DNA of 64,000 bases from Rhizocola hellebori (GTDB lineage Bacteria; Actinomycetota; Actinomycetes; Mycobacteriales; Micromonosporaceae): contig NZ_BONY01000044.1 of NCBI RefSeq assembly GCF_016862955.1, positions 20,399 to 84,398 on the forward strand, in the 5' to 3' direction. Each line of letters begins with the position of its first letter. The stretch's first letter is position 1. A program made the translations under genes and the position numbers. Of the stretch, positions 8,752 to 16,390 are shown one piece after another. The notes below the pieces were generated by a model. The model saw nothing but the letters and a program-made list of their open reading frames with translations, ran no database searches and was not told the origin of the DNA.

Positions 8752-9964
8752 TTCTGCGGTGTAGGTAGCGCTGCAACGGGAGGCTCGTCGTGAGGCGGGC
8801 CGCCCGTTCGTAGGACTCTTGCGCCGCTTGCATTTGCCCGGCCATCTCCAGCAGATGGGCGCGCACCGCATGCAAGCGGTGATCGGAGGCCAGCCGCTCG
8901 TCCGATTCGAGTGCCGCCACCAGATCCAGACCCGGCTGGGGACCTTCCACCATGGCGACCGCCACGGCGTGGTTGAGCGACACCATCGGGTTGTCGGAGA
9001 TTTGCCTCAGCACTTCGTAGAGCCCGACAATCTGCGGCCAGTCGGTCGCTTCGGCGGTGGGGGCTTCGTCGTGGATCGCCGCGATGGCGGCCTGAATCTG
9101 ATAGGGCCCAACGGGTCCACGCGGCAGCGCCGCCGTGACGAGGGCTACCCCCTCCTCGATGAAGGCGGCATTCCAGCGGCTACGATCCTGCTCCGCCATG
9201 GGAATCGGCACTCCGTCCGGGCCGCTGCGCGCGGGCCGCCGTGCATCGGTCAGCAGCATCAGGGCCAGCAGACCCGCCACCTCCGCGTCGTCGGGTCGCA
9301 GGCTGTACACCATGCGCGCCAGGCGAATCGCCTCACCCGAAAGCTCGGTACGCTGCAGGCTCGGGCCGGCGGTTGTCGCGTACCCCTCATTGAAAATAAG
9401 GTAAAGCACGTGCAGCACCGCTGATAGTCGTTGGGAGCGCTCGCCTTGCGGCGGAAGCCCGAAGGGCAGCCCGCTTTCCTTGATGCTCTTCTTGGCACGG
9501 GTGATGCGGCGCGTCATCGTGGCCTCCGGCACCAGAAATGCCCGAGCCACCTCGGCCGTGGTGAGGCCACCGACCGCTCTCAGCGTGAGGGCGATCTGCG
9601 AGGCCGGTGACAGCGCCGGATGGCAGCACATGAACAGCAGGATCAGCGTGTCGTCGCGGTCGCCCACCGGCCCGTCCGCCGCCGGCGCCAGCCAATCGGA
9701 GGCCAGCGCCCACCTGGCCACCGTCTCCTCGCGGCTATGCCTGGCCTGCTCGCTGCGCAACAGATCGGTCAGCCGCCGCGACGCCACGGTGATCAGCCAG
9801 GCCCGCGGATTGTCCGGCATCCCCTCTTTCGGCCATTGCAGCGCCGCCGCCAGCAACGCCTCCTGCACGGCGTCCTCGGCCGCGTCGAAGTGCCCATAGC
9901 GCCTGACCACCGCCGCGAGCACCTGCGGGGTCAGGCTGCGCAGCAGCTCCTCGATCTCGGCCAT
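8735..9964 (-). CDS. ECF RNA polymerase sigma factor, ECF42-like, with DUF6596/TPR-like C-terminus
   Basis: A 409-residue sigma factor. Region 2 (DAAEDAVQEALLAAALQWP...NPRAWLITVASRRLTDLLR) and region 4 (LTLRAVGGLTTAEVARAFLVPEATMTRRITRAK) fill residues 1-175. The remaining 230 residues are the helical extension typical of ECF42, with the conserved VLHVLYLIFNEGY and YQIQAAIAAIHDEA blocks. In that group the C-terminal domain replaces a classical anti-sigma factor, and the gene usually lies directly after a DGPF (YCII-like) gene. No DGPF gene is present in the 415 bp upstream, which instead holds a 30-bp inverted repeat. GAGAGGG precedes the ATG. Confidence 0.88.
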   Translation of the reverse strand: MAEIEELLRSLTPQVLAAVVRRYGHFDAAEDAVQEALLAAALQWPKEGMPDNPRAWLITVASRRLTDLLRSEQARHSREETVARWALASDWLAPAADGPVGDRDDTLILLFMCCHPALSPASQIALTLRAVGGLTTAEVARAFLVPEATMTRRITRAKKSIKESGLPFGLPPQGERSQRLSAVLHVLYLIFNEGYATTAGPSLQRTELSGEAIRLARMVYSLRPDDAEVAGLLALMLLTDARRPARSGPDGVPIPMAEQDRSRWNAAFIEEGVALVTAALPRGPVGPYQIQAAIAAIHDEAPTAEATDWPQIVGLYEVLRQISDNPMVSLNHAVAVAMVEGPQPGLDLVAALESDERLASDHRLHAVRAHLLEMAGQMQAAQESYERAARLTTSLPLQRYLHRRITGSR

Positions 9965-10149
9965 GCCCTCTCATCTCCCCTCTCAGTATGGACGTCGGAG
10001 CGCCGCCCCCGGCCCGGACATCGGGTTCAAACCCTTCCTTGCGCCGGCTCGCCGTGGTTGCGCGCCGTATCTCCCGGCGGCGAACGTTCGGCCCGTGCAT
10101 GGTCGCGCCCGGCGGCTGCGCCGCCGACCAGCGGGGGACACCGCTCTCG

Positions 10150-10224
10150 CCGCACCTTTGCTTTGCACCCATAGACGCACATTGACCATGAAGTTGCGCC
10201 TATGGGTGCAGAGCAAAGGTGCGG
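10150..10224. repeat. 30-bp near-perfect inverted repeat with 15-bp loop
   Basis: Arms 10150-10179 and 10195-10224 match at 28 of 30 positions (left arm begins CCGCACCTTTGCTTTGCACC). It lies alone in the 415-bp gap (9965-10379) between divergent genes; no ORF in this gap has coding character. There is no U-run, so it is not a classical terminator. It may be a dispersed palindromic element or a site for a dimeric regulator. Confidence 0.7.
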
Positions 10225-10379
10225 GGTAGGCATGGCCCACCTGCGGCGGTTCGCGTGACGGGCCGATGGTCGGCCTGGAACCATTCGCCTTCGCCGACAC
10301 CGCCGGAGGCCTGCCGGGCATGGATCGTGCACACGGCGCCCCGGCTGGCAGAAATTGCCATAGTTGTGGCGTTGCCGCC

Positions 10380-11390
10380 ATGACCTCGGCCAGGCAGGCT
10401 GTGGGAGTGCGAGGTGCGAGACGGATCCTGATAGCCGTATTCGACGGCGTAGGGATGCTTGACGTGACCGGGCCGGCCGAGGTTTTCGCCGCCGCCTCAC
10501 GGCTCGCCGGCCGGCGTGCGCACGGTTACCGGGTTGGGCTGGTCGCCGAGCAGACTGGTCCAATTAGGACATCAACCGGAATTCAGCTGATCGCCGACGA
10601 AAGCTGGGCCACCGTGACCGGCGCGGTGGACACCGTCATCGTGCCCGGCGGGCTGCAGCACGGCCTGAACGGGCCGCGCCCGGTCATCGACGCGAATCTG
10701 GTCGGCTGGCTGGCCGAGTCGTCGCCGCGGTGGCGGCGGGTCGCTTCGGTCTGCAGCGGCGCGCACATGCTTGCCGCGGCGGGCCTGCTCGATGGCCGCA
10801 AAGCCACCACCCACTGGTTTACCGCGCCCCTGCTGGCGCAGGAACATCCCGAGATCGAGGTCGATCCGGATCCCATCTTCGTCCGCGAGGGACGCATCTG
10901 GACCAGTGCCGGGGTCAGTTCGGGCATGGATCTCGCGCTGGCGATGGTCGCCGATGACCACAGCGAGCAGCTGGCCCGCGAGGTGGCTCGCTGGCTGGTG
11001 ATGTACCTGCGCAGGCCCGGTCATCAAAGCCAGTTCAGCGCCGCACCGGCCGCCACCCCGCAACCGCGATCGCGAAAGATCCGGGATCTCCAGCATTGGG
11101 TGGTGGGCAACCTCGCCACCGACCTGTCGGTACCAGCCCTGGCCCGCCGCGCGCACATGAGCGAAAGACATTTCGCGCGGGTATTCGCCGAACAGACCGC
11201 AACCACCCCGGCGTCCTTTGTGGAGGCGAGCCGCACCGAGGCGGCTCGCCGGTTGCTGGAGGAGACCGACGCGCCGATCGAAGTCGTCGCGACCCGATGC
11301 GGGTTCGGTTCTGCTGAAACGCTTTACCGCACTTTCCGGCGTCGTCTCGGCACCACACCCAATGAATACAGACATCGTTTCCGGCTCTAG
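10380..11390 (+). CDS. GlxA-type transcriptional regulator (DJ-1/PfpI plus AraC HTH)
   Basis: A 336-residue regulator. The N-terminal DJ-1/PfpI-like fold (residues 15-180) shows the core FDGVGMLDVTGPAEVF and the nucleophile-elbow-like RVASVCSGAHMLAAAGLLDGRKATTHW; the Cys is kept. The C-terminal 100 residues hold two AraC-type HTHs (LARRAHMSERHFARVFAEQT; VATRCGFGSAETLYRTFRRRLGTTPNEY). Members of this family sense small metabolites and activate adjacent genes. ATG 10380 is used; GTG 10411 is possible. The following HD-domain gene starts 9 bp after the stop and is probably co-transcribed. Confidence 0.88.
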   Translation: MTSARQAVGVRGARRILIAVFDGVGMLDVTGPAEVFAAASRLAGRRAHGYRVGLVAEQTGPIRTSTGIQLIADESWATVTGAVDTVIVPGGLQHGLNGPRPVIDANLVGWLAESSPRWRRVASVCSGAHMLAAAGLLDGRKATTHWFTAPLLAQEHPEIEVDPDPIFVREGRIWTSAGVSSGMDLALAMVADDHSEQLAREVARWLVMYLRRPGHQSQFSAAPAATPQPRSRKIRDLQHWVVGNLATDLSVPALARRAHMSERHFARVFAEQTATTPASFVEASRTEAARRLLEETDAPIEVVATRCGFGSAETLYRTFRRRLGTTPNEYRHRFRL

Positions 11391-11398
11391 GAGCTCCC

Positions 11399-11998
11399 AT
11401 GACCGCTGACATCCCCACCTTCCCCGACACGGCTCTGGCGCAGGCGGCGAACGCCTTTGTGCTCGGCTGCTCGCCGCTGCCGCTGGTGAACCATTGCCGT
11501 CGCACCTACCTGTTCGGCGCGGCTCTGCTCAACCAGGCCCACAAAAGCTTTGACACCGAAGCGTTTTACCTCGCCTCGATCCTGCACGACCTTGGTTTGA
11601 CCGAGACTTGGGAAGACGGGGTCACCCCGTTCGAGAAGCGCGGCGCCGCGGTCGCGGCCGAGCAGCTGGCTCAGTGGGGCGCCGCGCCCGAGTTGACCAG
11701 CCTGGTGAAGGAGGCGATAGCGTTGCACCTCAAGGCTTCCACGGCGGAGGACCCGCGACCGGAGGTGGTCGGGGTCAGCATCGGCGCATCGGTCGACGTG
11801 CTCGGGCTACGCCTGGACGAGCTGCCCAAGCATTTCGTGGAACAGGCGTTGGAGCAGTATCCCCGGCTCGGGTTCAAGCAGTTGCTCAGCGAGCTGATCG
11901 ATCGCCAGACCGATCTCAAGCCCGGCTCCCGCATCGCCACCTACGTCAAACAATTCCACTTCAAGGACCTGGTCGCCGCTACCCCTTTCGATGACTAG
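11399..11998 (+). CDS. HD-domain phosphohydrolase-like protein (cyanamide hydratase-like)
   Basis: A 199-residue single-domain HD protein. The metal site motifs are visible: H32 region (VNHCRRTY), the HD pair in LASILHDLGL (about 65), His in AIALH and Asp in SVDVLGLR. The arrangement matches the cyanamide hydratase/uncharacterised HD group rather than (p)ppGpp hydrolases. It lies 9 bp behind the GlxA-type regulator, which may control it. Its 3' end overlaps the convergent GntR-TetR gene by 20 bp. Substrate unknown. Confidence 0.78.
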   Translation: MTADIPTFPDTALAQAANAFVLGCSPLPLVNHCRRTYLFGAALLNQAHKSFDTEAFYLASILHDLGLTETWEDGVTPFEKRGAAVAAEQLAQWGAAPELTSLVKEAIALHLKASTAEDPRPEVVGVSIGASVDVLGLRLDELPKHFVEQALEQYPRLGFKQLLSELIDRQTDLKPGSRIATYVKQFHFKDLVAATPFDD

Positions 11999-12893
11999 CG
12001 ATGAGCACTGCCAGCCCGTCGAGCAGCCGCTTCAGACCGAAGTCGAAAAGCGAGTCGAGATCGAGCGCCACATTGGAGGCGAGCATGATGCGCATCAACA
12101 CTGAGCGCTCGGTCAGGCCGGGGATGGCCCGGATGGTGGATTCCTGAGTGACCATCCACTCGTCGTTGGTCAGGCCGGTGTCCTGTTCCGCCTCGGCTTC
12201 CGCCTCCAGGCTGGTCGCCAGCCCGCGCACATAGCTGAACAGCATGACGTGGATATGGATGATGGCCTCTTCGTCAAGGCCGAGCCCGTCCAGCGAGTTG
12301 AGCACCCAATCGGTGTATAGCAAGCCATTGGGCGCCATCTGTGGCCGGGTCAGCGACATGACCGAGGCCAGCCAGCGGTGCCGACGGAAAAGCGCCCACA
12401 GGAAACGGGCGGCCAGATCGAGGCTGTTGCGCCAGCCCTGCGGCGGGGGCGGTGGCGGGCTCTCCCCGAACGCGGCGTCAATCATGTGCAGGACCAGCTC
12501 ATCCTTGCCCCGGACGTAGCGGTAAAGCGACATCGTCGCGACGTTCAGCTCGGTGGCGATCCGGCGCATCGACAGGGCCGCGAAGCCTTCGGTATCGGCG
12601 ATCTGCATGGCCACGGCGACTATCCGAGCCCGGTCAAGCAGGCTGGGCGAGTCCACGTTGGCGGCCGCGAGCAGCTTCGCCTGACCGGCGACCACCGTGC
12701 CGACCCCCGGTACGGCTTTGACCACGCCCTCCTGGCGCAGCACAGCCAGCGCTTTGGTGGCGGTGGCGATGGCCACCGACCATTGCGCCGTGATCTGTCG
12801 GGCCGACGGCACGCGCGCACCCGCCGCCAGCTCGCCGCTGGCTATCCGCTGCCGGATCTCGTCGGCGATCACTTGGTACGGGGGTTTCGCCAC
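11979..12893 (-). CDS. Chimeric GntR-TetR transcriptional regulator
   Basis: The GTG at 12893 follows AGGAGGA and is the best start (304 aa). Residues 1-65 form a GntR winged helix (PYQVIADEIRQRIASGEL ... RQEGVVKAVPGVGTVV). Residues 85-140 are a TetR HTH (RIVAVAMQIADTEGFAALS, NVATMSLYRYVRGKDEL), followed by a TetR_C ligand domain. The gene carries two DNA-binding modules of different folds, an architecture known from actinobacterial tetracycline-type regulators. It is divergent from a flavin monooxygenase gene, as TetR is from TetX-like enzymes, and the gap carries two GTACTAGTAC palindromes. Confidence 0.87.
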   Translation of the reverse strand: MAKPPYQVIADEIRQRIASGELAAGARVPSARQITAQWSVAIATATKALAVLRQEGVVKAVPGVGTVVAGQAKLLAAANVDSPSLLDRARIVAVAMQIADTEGFAALSMRRIATELNVATMSLYRYVRGKDELVLHMIDAAFGESPPPPPPQGWRNSLDLAARFLWALFRRHRWLASVMSLTRPQMAPNGLLYTDWVLNSLDGLGLDEEAIIHIHVMLFSYVRGLATSLEAEAEAEQDTGLTNDEWMVTQESTIRAIPGLTERSVLMRIMLASNVALDLDSLFDFGLKRLLDGLAVLIASHRKG

Positions 12894-12910
12894 GGCTCCT
12901 CCTGCTTGCA

Positions 12911-12965
12911 GTACTAGTACACCGAGCCGGCCGACGTGGCCCGCTCCAAGCCGCTGTACTAGTAC
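12911..12965. promoter_or_regulatory. Two GTACTAGTAC palindromic operators
   Basis: The perfect 10-bp palindrome GTACTAGTAC occurs at 12911-12920 and 12956-12965, 45 bp apart, between the GntR-TetR gene and the monooxygenase gene. A wider inverted pair, GTGTACGC / GCGTACAC, flanks 12997-13027 closer to the monooxygenase start. Two different motif types fit a regulator with two different DNA-binding domains; assignment is inference. Confidence 0.65.
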
Positions 12966-13045
12966 ACATTGCGGGTGTTCCAGGGGCCTGCTTACGGTGT
13001 ACGCACCAGCTCGCATACAGCGTACACAACCAGCGGAGGTCCACC

Positions 13046-14236
13046 ATGCGCAACAGAACAGTACTCATCTCGGGCGCCAGCATCGCCGGCCCAGCCCTCG
13101 CCTTCTGGCTCCACAAACGGGGCTTCCAGCCGACCATCGTCGAGGTCGCTCCCGGCCTGCGGCCCGGCGGGCACGCCGTCGACATCCGCGGGGTGGCCCG
13201 CCGGGTAGTCGAGGAGATGGGCCTCATGCCGCAGATCCGCGCCGCGAGCGTGCCCGAACGCGGCTTCGCCCTGGTCGATAGACGTGGCAAGGTCAAGGCA
13301 CGGCTGTCGGCCGAAGCCTTCGGCGGCGAGGGAATCGTCGCCGAAATCGAGATCATGCGGGGCGACCTCAGCGAAATCCTCTACCGCGCAACGGAAAGCT
13401 TCACCGACTACATGTTCGGTGACCGGATCACCGCGCTCGACGAGGACGCCGAGGGCGTCAAGGTGACCTTCGCCAGCGGCACGGTGCGCGGCTTCGATCT
13501 GGTGATCGGCGCTGACGGCGTCCACTCCGGAGTGCGCGCGCTGGCCTTCGGGCCGGAAGAGGACTTCCTGCACTATCTCGGTGGCTATACCGCATACTTC
13601 ACCGTCCCCGATCCCGGCGACCTCGACGACTGGTTCCTCATGTTCAACGCCTCCGGCGGGCTCTGCGCCGGGATCCGGCCCGAACGCGGCAACACCGCGA
13701 AGGCCTCGCTCACCTTCGCCACCGAGACGCTTTCCTTTGACCGCAAGGACATCCAGGAACAGAAGGAGATCCTCGCCCGCACCTTCGCCGGCGTGGGCTG
13801 GCGGATTCCTCAGCTGCTGGCCGCCATGTGGGAAGCGCCCGACTTCTACTTCGACAGCATCTGCCAGGTGCATCTGCCGCAGTGGTCCCGGGGCCGGGTC
13901 GCCCTCGTCGGCGACGCCGCCCATTGTGGATCTCCGCTGTCCGGCCTCGGCACGAGCGCTTCTCTGATCGGGGCCTACGTGCTCGCGGGGGAGCTTGCGT
14001 CAGGTCGCGAGGATCACGAGGGGGCTTTTCACCGGTACCAAGAAGAAATGAAGCCCTTTATCCAGCAGGCCATGGAATTGCCGCCCGGCGGGATCAACGG
14101 GCTGGCGCCTAGATTCCAGTTCATGATTAGCCTCAGGAACCTGTCCATGCGCATGATGACCAGATGGCCGATGCGCGGCGTCATGGCCAGGCAGGCGGCG
14201 AAGTCCGGAGCCATTGCCCTCAAGCAATACGGCTGA
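13046..14236 (+). CDS. FAD-dependent monooxygenase (PHBH/TetX-like)
   Basis: A 396-residue class A flavoprotein hydroxylase. The FAD-binding GxGxxG variant is VLISGASIAGPALAFWLHKRG (residues 5-25), the DG motif is LVIGADGVHSGVR (about 155) and the second FAD motif RVALVGDAAHCGSPLSGLGTS is at about 283-303. SD AGCGGAGG precedes the ATG. It hydroxylates an aromatic or polyketide-like substrate with NAD(P)H and oxygen. Divergence from the GntR-TetR regulator suggests drug- or substrate-induced expression, as for tetracycline-modifying homologues. A CoA ligase gene follows after 12 bp. Confidence 0.9.
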   Translation: MRNRTVLISGASIAGPALAFWLHKRGFQPTIVEVAPGLRPGGHAVDIRGVARRVVEEMGLMPQIRAASVPERGFALVDRRGKVKARLSAEAFGGEGIVAEIEIMRGDLSEILYRATESFTDYMFGDRITALDEDAEGVKVTFASGTVRGFDLVIGADGVHSGVRALAFGPEEDFLHYLGGYTAYFTVPDPGDLDDWFLMFNASGGLCAGIRPERGNTAKASLTFATETLSFDRKDIQEQKEILARTFAGVGWRIPQLLAAMWEAPDFYFDSICQVHLPQWSRGRVALVGDAAHCGSPLSGLGTSASLIGAYVLAGELASGREDHEGAFHRYQEEMKPFIQQAMELPPGGINGLAPRFQFMISLRNLSMRMMTRWPMRGVMARQAAKSGAIALKQYG

Positions 14237-14248
14237 TATGCATTCAGG

Positions 14249-15796
14249 ATGATTCGCAGCAGCTGGGCCGACGTCGAGATCCCCGAATCCACCGTGCATG
14301 AACACGTCCTCGCCGGAGCTGCGGCGCGGGGCGATCACCCCGCACTCATCGATGGCCGCAACGGTCAGACGATGACCTATGCCGAGTTCGCCCACGGGGT
14401 TGACCGGCTGGCCGCGGGCCTGGCCGCAGCGGGCCTGCGCCCCGGTGAAGTGCTGGCCCTGTTCAGCCCGAACACGTTGCTGTACCCGGTGGTCTTCCAC
14501 GCCGCGCTCAAGGCCGGCGCCACGGTCACCACCGTCAACGCGCTCTCGACCGGCAAGGATCTCAGCGCCCAGCTGCGCGACTCAAACGCGCGTTTCCTGG
14601 TCACCATCTCCGCGTTTCTCGACCGGGTGGAACAGGCCTCCGGTCAGGTCGAGCAGATCTTTCTTTGCGATTCCTTTGAGGGGTACCAAACAGTAGTCGG
14701 CCTGATGGGCAACGACCATCCAACGCCGAGTGTCGCAATCGATCCAAAGACGACGGTGGCCGTGCTGCCCTATTCCAGCGGCACCACGGGAGTGGCCAAG
14801 GGCGTCATGCTCACCCACCGCAACCTCGTGGCCAACCTCGCCCAGTTCCAGCCCGTCATCGCCTACACCCCACAAGACCGGGTGATCGCGGTGCTGCCCT
14901 TCTTCCACATCTACGGCCTGACCGCGGTCATGAACGCGGCCCTGGCCGCGGGCGCCACCATCGTCGTGCTCCCCCGTTTCGACCTCAACGAATTCCTCGG
15001 TGCCCTTGCGCAGCAACGGGTTACCCGGGTGCTGGTGGCCCCGCCGATCGTGCTGGCCCTCGCCAAGCACCCGGCCGTCGCCGAACACGACCTTTCCAGC
15101 CTGCAGTGGGTCATGTCCGGTGCGGCCCCCCTCGACGGCGATCTCGCCGCGGCCTGCGCCGAGCGGCTCGGCTGCGCCGTGCAACAGGGCTACGGCATGA
15201 CCGAGCTGTCGCCGGTCTCCCACGCCCAGCCCTTCGGCACCGCCTCGGCGAAACCCGGCTCGATCGGCGGCCTGCTGCCCAACACCGAAGCCCGTGTCGT
15301 CGACGTGGCCACCGGCGCAGACCTCGGCCCTGGCCAGCCGGGCGAGCTTCTCGTACGCGGCCCCCAGGTGATGCTCGGCTACCTCGGAAAATCCGCGGAG
15401 ACCGCAAGCACCATCGACGCCGAAGGCTGGCTGCACACAGGCGATCTGGCGCTCGTCGACGCCGAGGGCGACTTCTTCATCGTCGATAGGGTCAAGGAGC
15501 TCATCAAATACAAGGGTTACCAGGTCCCGCCGGCCGAGCTGGAGGCTGTGCTGCTGGCCCACCCCGGCATCGCCGACGCGGCCGTGGTCGCCGGCCACGA
15601 CGCCACCGGCGAGGAGATCCCGCACGCCTTCGTCGCGCTCGCCCCGGCCAGCACCCTGTCCGCCGAGGACATCATGTCCTACGTGGCCGAAAGAGTGGCC
15701 CCGTACAAGAAGGTACGTGCAGTGTCCTTTGTGGACACCATTCCCAAATCCGCCTCCGGCAAAATCCTCCGCAAAGACCTCCGCGCCACCCTCTAA
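14249..15796 (+). CDS. Acyl-CoA synthetase / 4-coumarate-CoA ligase family (AMP-forming)
   Basis: A 515-residue ANL-superfamily enzyme. Core motifs: LPYSSGTTGVAKGVMLTHRN (P-loop, about 171-190), YGMTELSP (about 312), the hinge GDFFIVDRVKELIKYKGYQV and the C-terminal catalytic Lys in ASGKILRKDL (about residue 507). It activates a carboxylate as acyl-AMP and transfers it to CoA. The 4CL-like order and length fit aryl- or medium-chain acyl substrates. It starts 12 bp after the monooxygenase, so the two likely form one operon for modifying an aromatic acid. Confidence 0.88.
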   Translation: MIRSSWADVEIPESTVHEHVLAGAAARGDHPALIDGRNGQTMTYAEFAHGVDRLAAGLAAAGLRPGEVLALFSPNTLLYPVVFHAALKAGATVTTVNALSTGKDLSAQLRDSNARFLVTISAFLDRVEQASGQVEQIFLCDSFEGYQTVVGLMGNDHPTPSVAIDPKTTVAVLPYSSGTTGVAKGVMLTHRNLVANLAQFQPVIAYTPQDRVIAVLPFFHIYGLTAVMNAALAAGATIVVLPRFDLNEFLGALAQQRVTRVLVAPPIVLALAKHPAVAEHDLSSLQWVMSGAAPLDGDLAAACAERLGCAVQQGYGMTELSPVSHAQPFGTASAKPGSIGGLLPNTEARVVDVATGADLGPGQPGELLVRGPQVMLGYLGKSAETASTIDAEGWLHTGDLALVDAEGDFFIVDRVKELIKYKGYQVPPAELEAVLLAHPGIADAAVVAGHDATGEEIPHAFVALAPASTLSAEDIMSYVAERVAPYKKVRAVSFVDTIPKSASGKILRKDLRATL

Positions 15797-15854
15797 AACT
15801 GTCACCCCACCGTGCTTCACTGTCCCCATCAAGCACACGGGGAGGTTGACACAG

Positions 15855-16105
15855 ATGGACGAGCAACGTGTCAAGGATGAGTTCACCCGGATGGACCTCA
15901 CGGCCAAGGTCAGCCGCTCGAGGACCATATCGCTGTGCTGCACGCACTATGGCGCACTGAGTACGAGGACGACATCGCAGAGATCCGCGCCTGGGCGGAG
16001 GAGGCTGAGGCCAAGGGTTGGGTTGACTCGGCGCGCCGCCACCGCGAGCACCTGGCGAGGCTCGACGCCCTCGAGAAGCCTTGGGAGCAGAAGCGGGCGA
16101 CGTGA
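15855..16105 (+). pseudogene. Small helical protein gene with a single-base frameshift
   Basis: GGGGAGG lies ten bases before ATG 15855. The first frame reads MDEQRVKDEFTRMDLTAKVS and degenerates after about 22 codons. Shifting at the CTCGAG site near 15916 restores a coherent, charged, helical sequence (LEDHIAVLHALWRTEYEDD ... RRHREHLARLDALEKP) ending at TGA 16103-16105. Adding one C before CTCGAG would give one protein of about 82 residues. Unknown family. It could be a decayed gene or a one-base assembly error. Confidence 0.6.
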
Positions 16106-16176
16106 GGCGAGTGTTTTCCTGATCGTCGACGTCGTGGGGTGGTGCTGGTCACCGGTGAGTACTTAGATGTAGGTCT

Positions 16177-16349
16177 ATGAGTGAACACTCCCATCACCAC
16201 CACTGCCACCACGATCACCCCGCGCCCGCGGCCCACGAGGTCAACTATGGGTTCGTCGGGCTGGACACCTCGAGGCTGGGCTAGACGTGGCGGCGCTGAC
16301 CGATCACGCCACCCTGTTCGCGATCGCGGGTCTGTGGTTGCAGCCATAA
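16177..16349 (+). pseudogene. Histidine-rich mini-gene, frameshifted
   Basis: ATG 16177 opens a 35-codon ORF whose N-terminus is MSEHSHHHHCHHDHPAPAAH, a likely metal-binding patch, and stops at TAG 16282. One extra C before the CTCGAG at about 16269 would join it to a second coherent segment (EAGLDVAALTDHATLFAIAGLWL) ending at TAA 16347, for a total of about 57 residues. No family recognised. Confidence 0.45.
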
Positions 16350-16356
16350 GGAAAAT

Positions 16357-16389
16357 GGCCCGGCTCCATTTCGGAGCCGGGCCGCTTTT
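16357..16389. terminator. Bidirectional rho-independent terminator
   Basis: An 11-bp perfect stem (GGCCCGGCTCC / GGAGCCGGGCC) with a five-base loop, A-run on the left and TTTT on the right. It closes the plus-strand mini-gene and the minus-strand beta-helix gene. Confidence 0.85.
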
Positions 16390-16390
16390 C

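Noticed and set aside
10027..10563. 178-aa minus-strand ORF across the long palindrome
   Set aside because: Arg/Pro-rich translation without domain character; overlaps the real GlxA-type gene and the inverted repeat.
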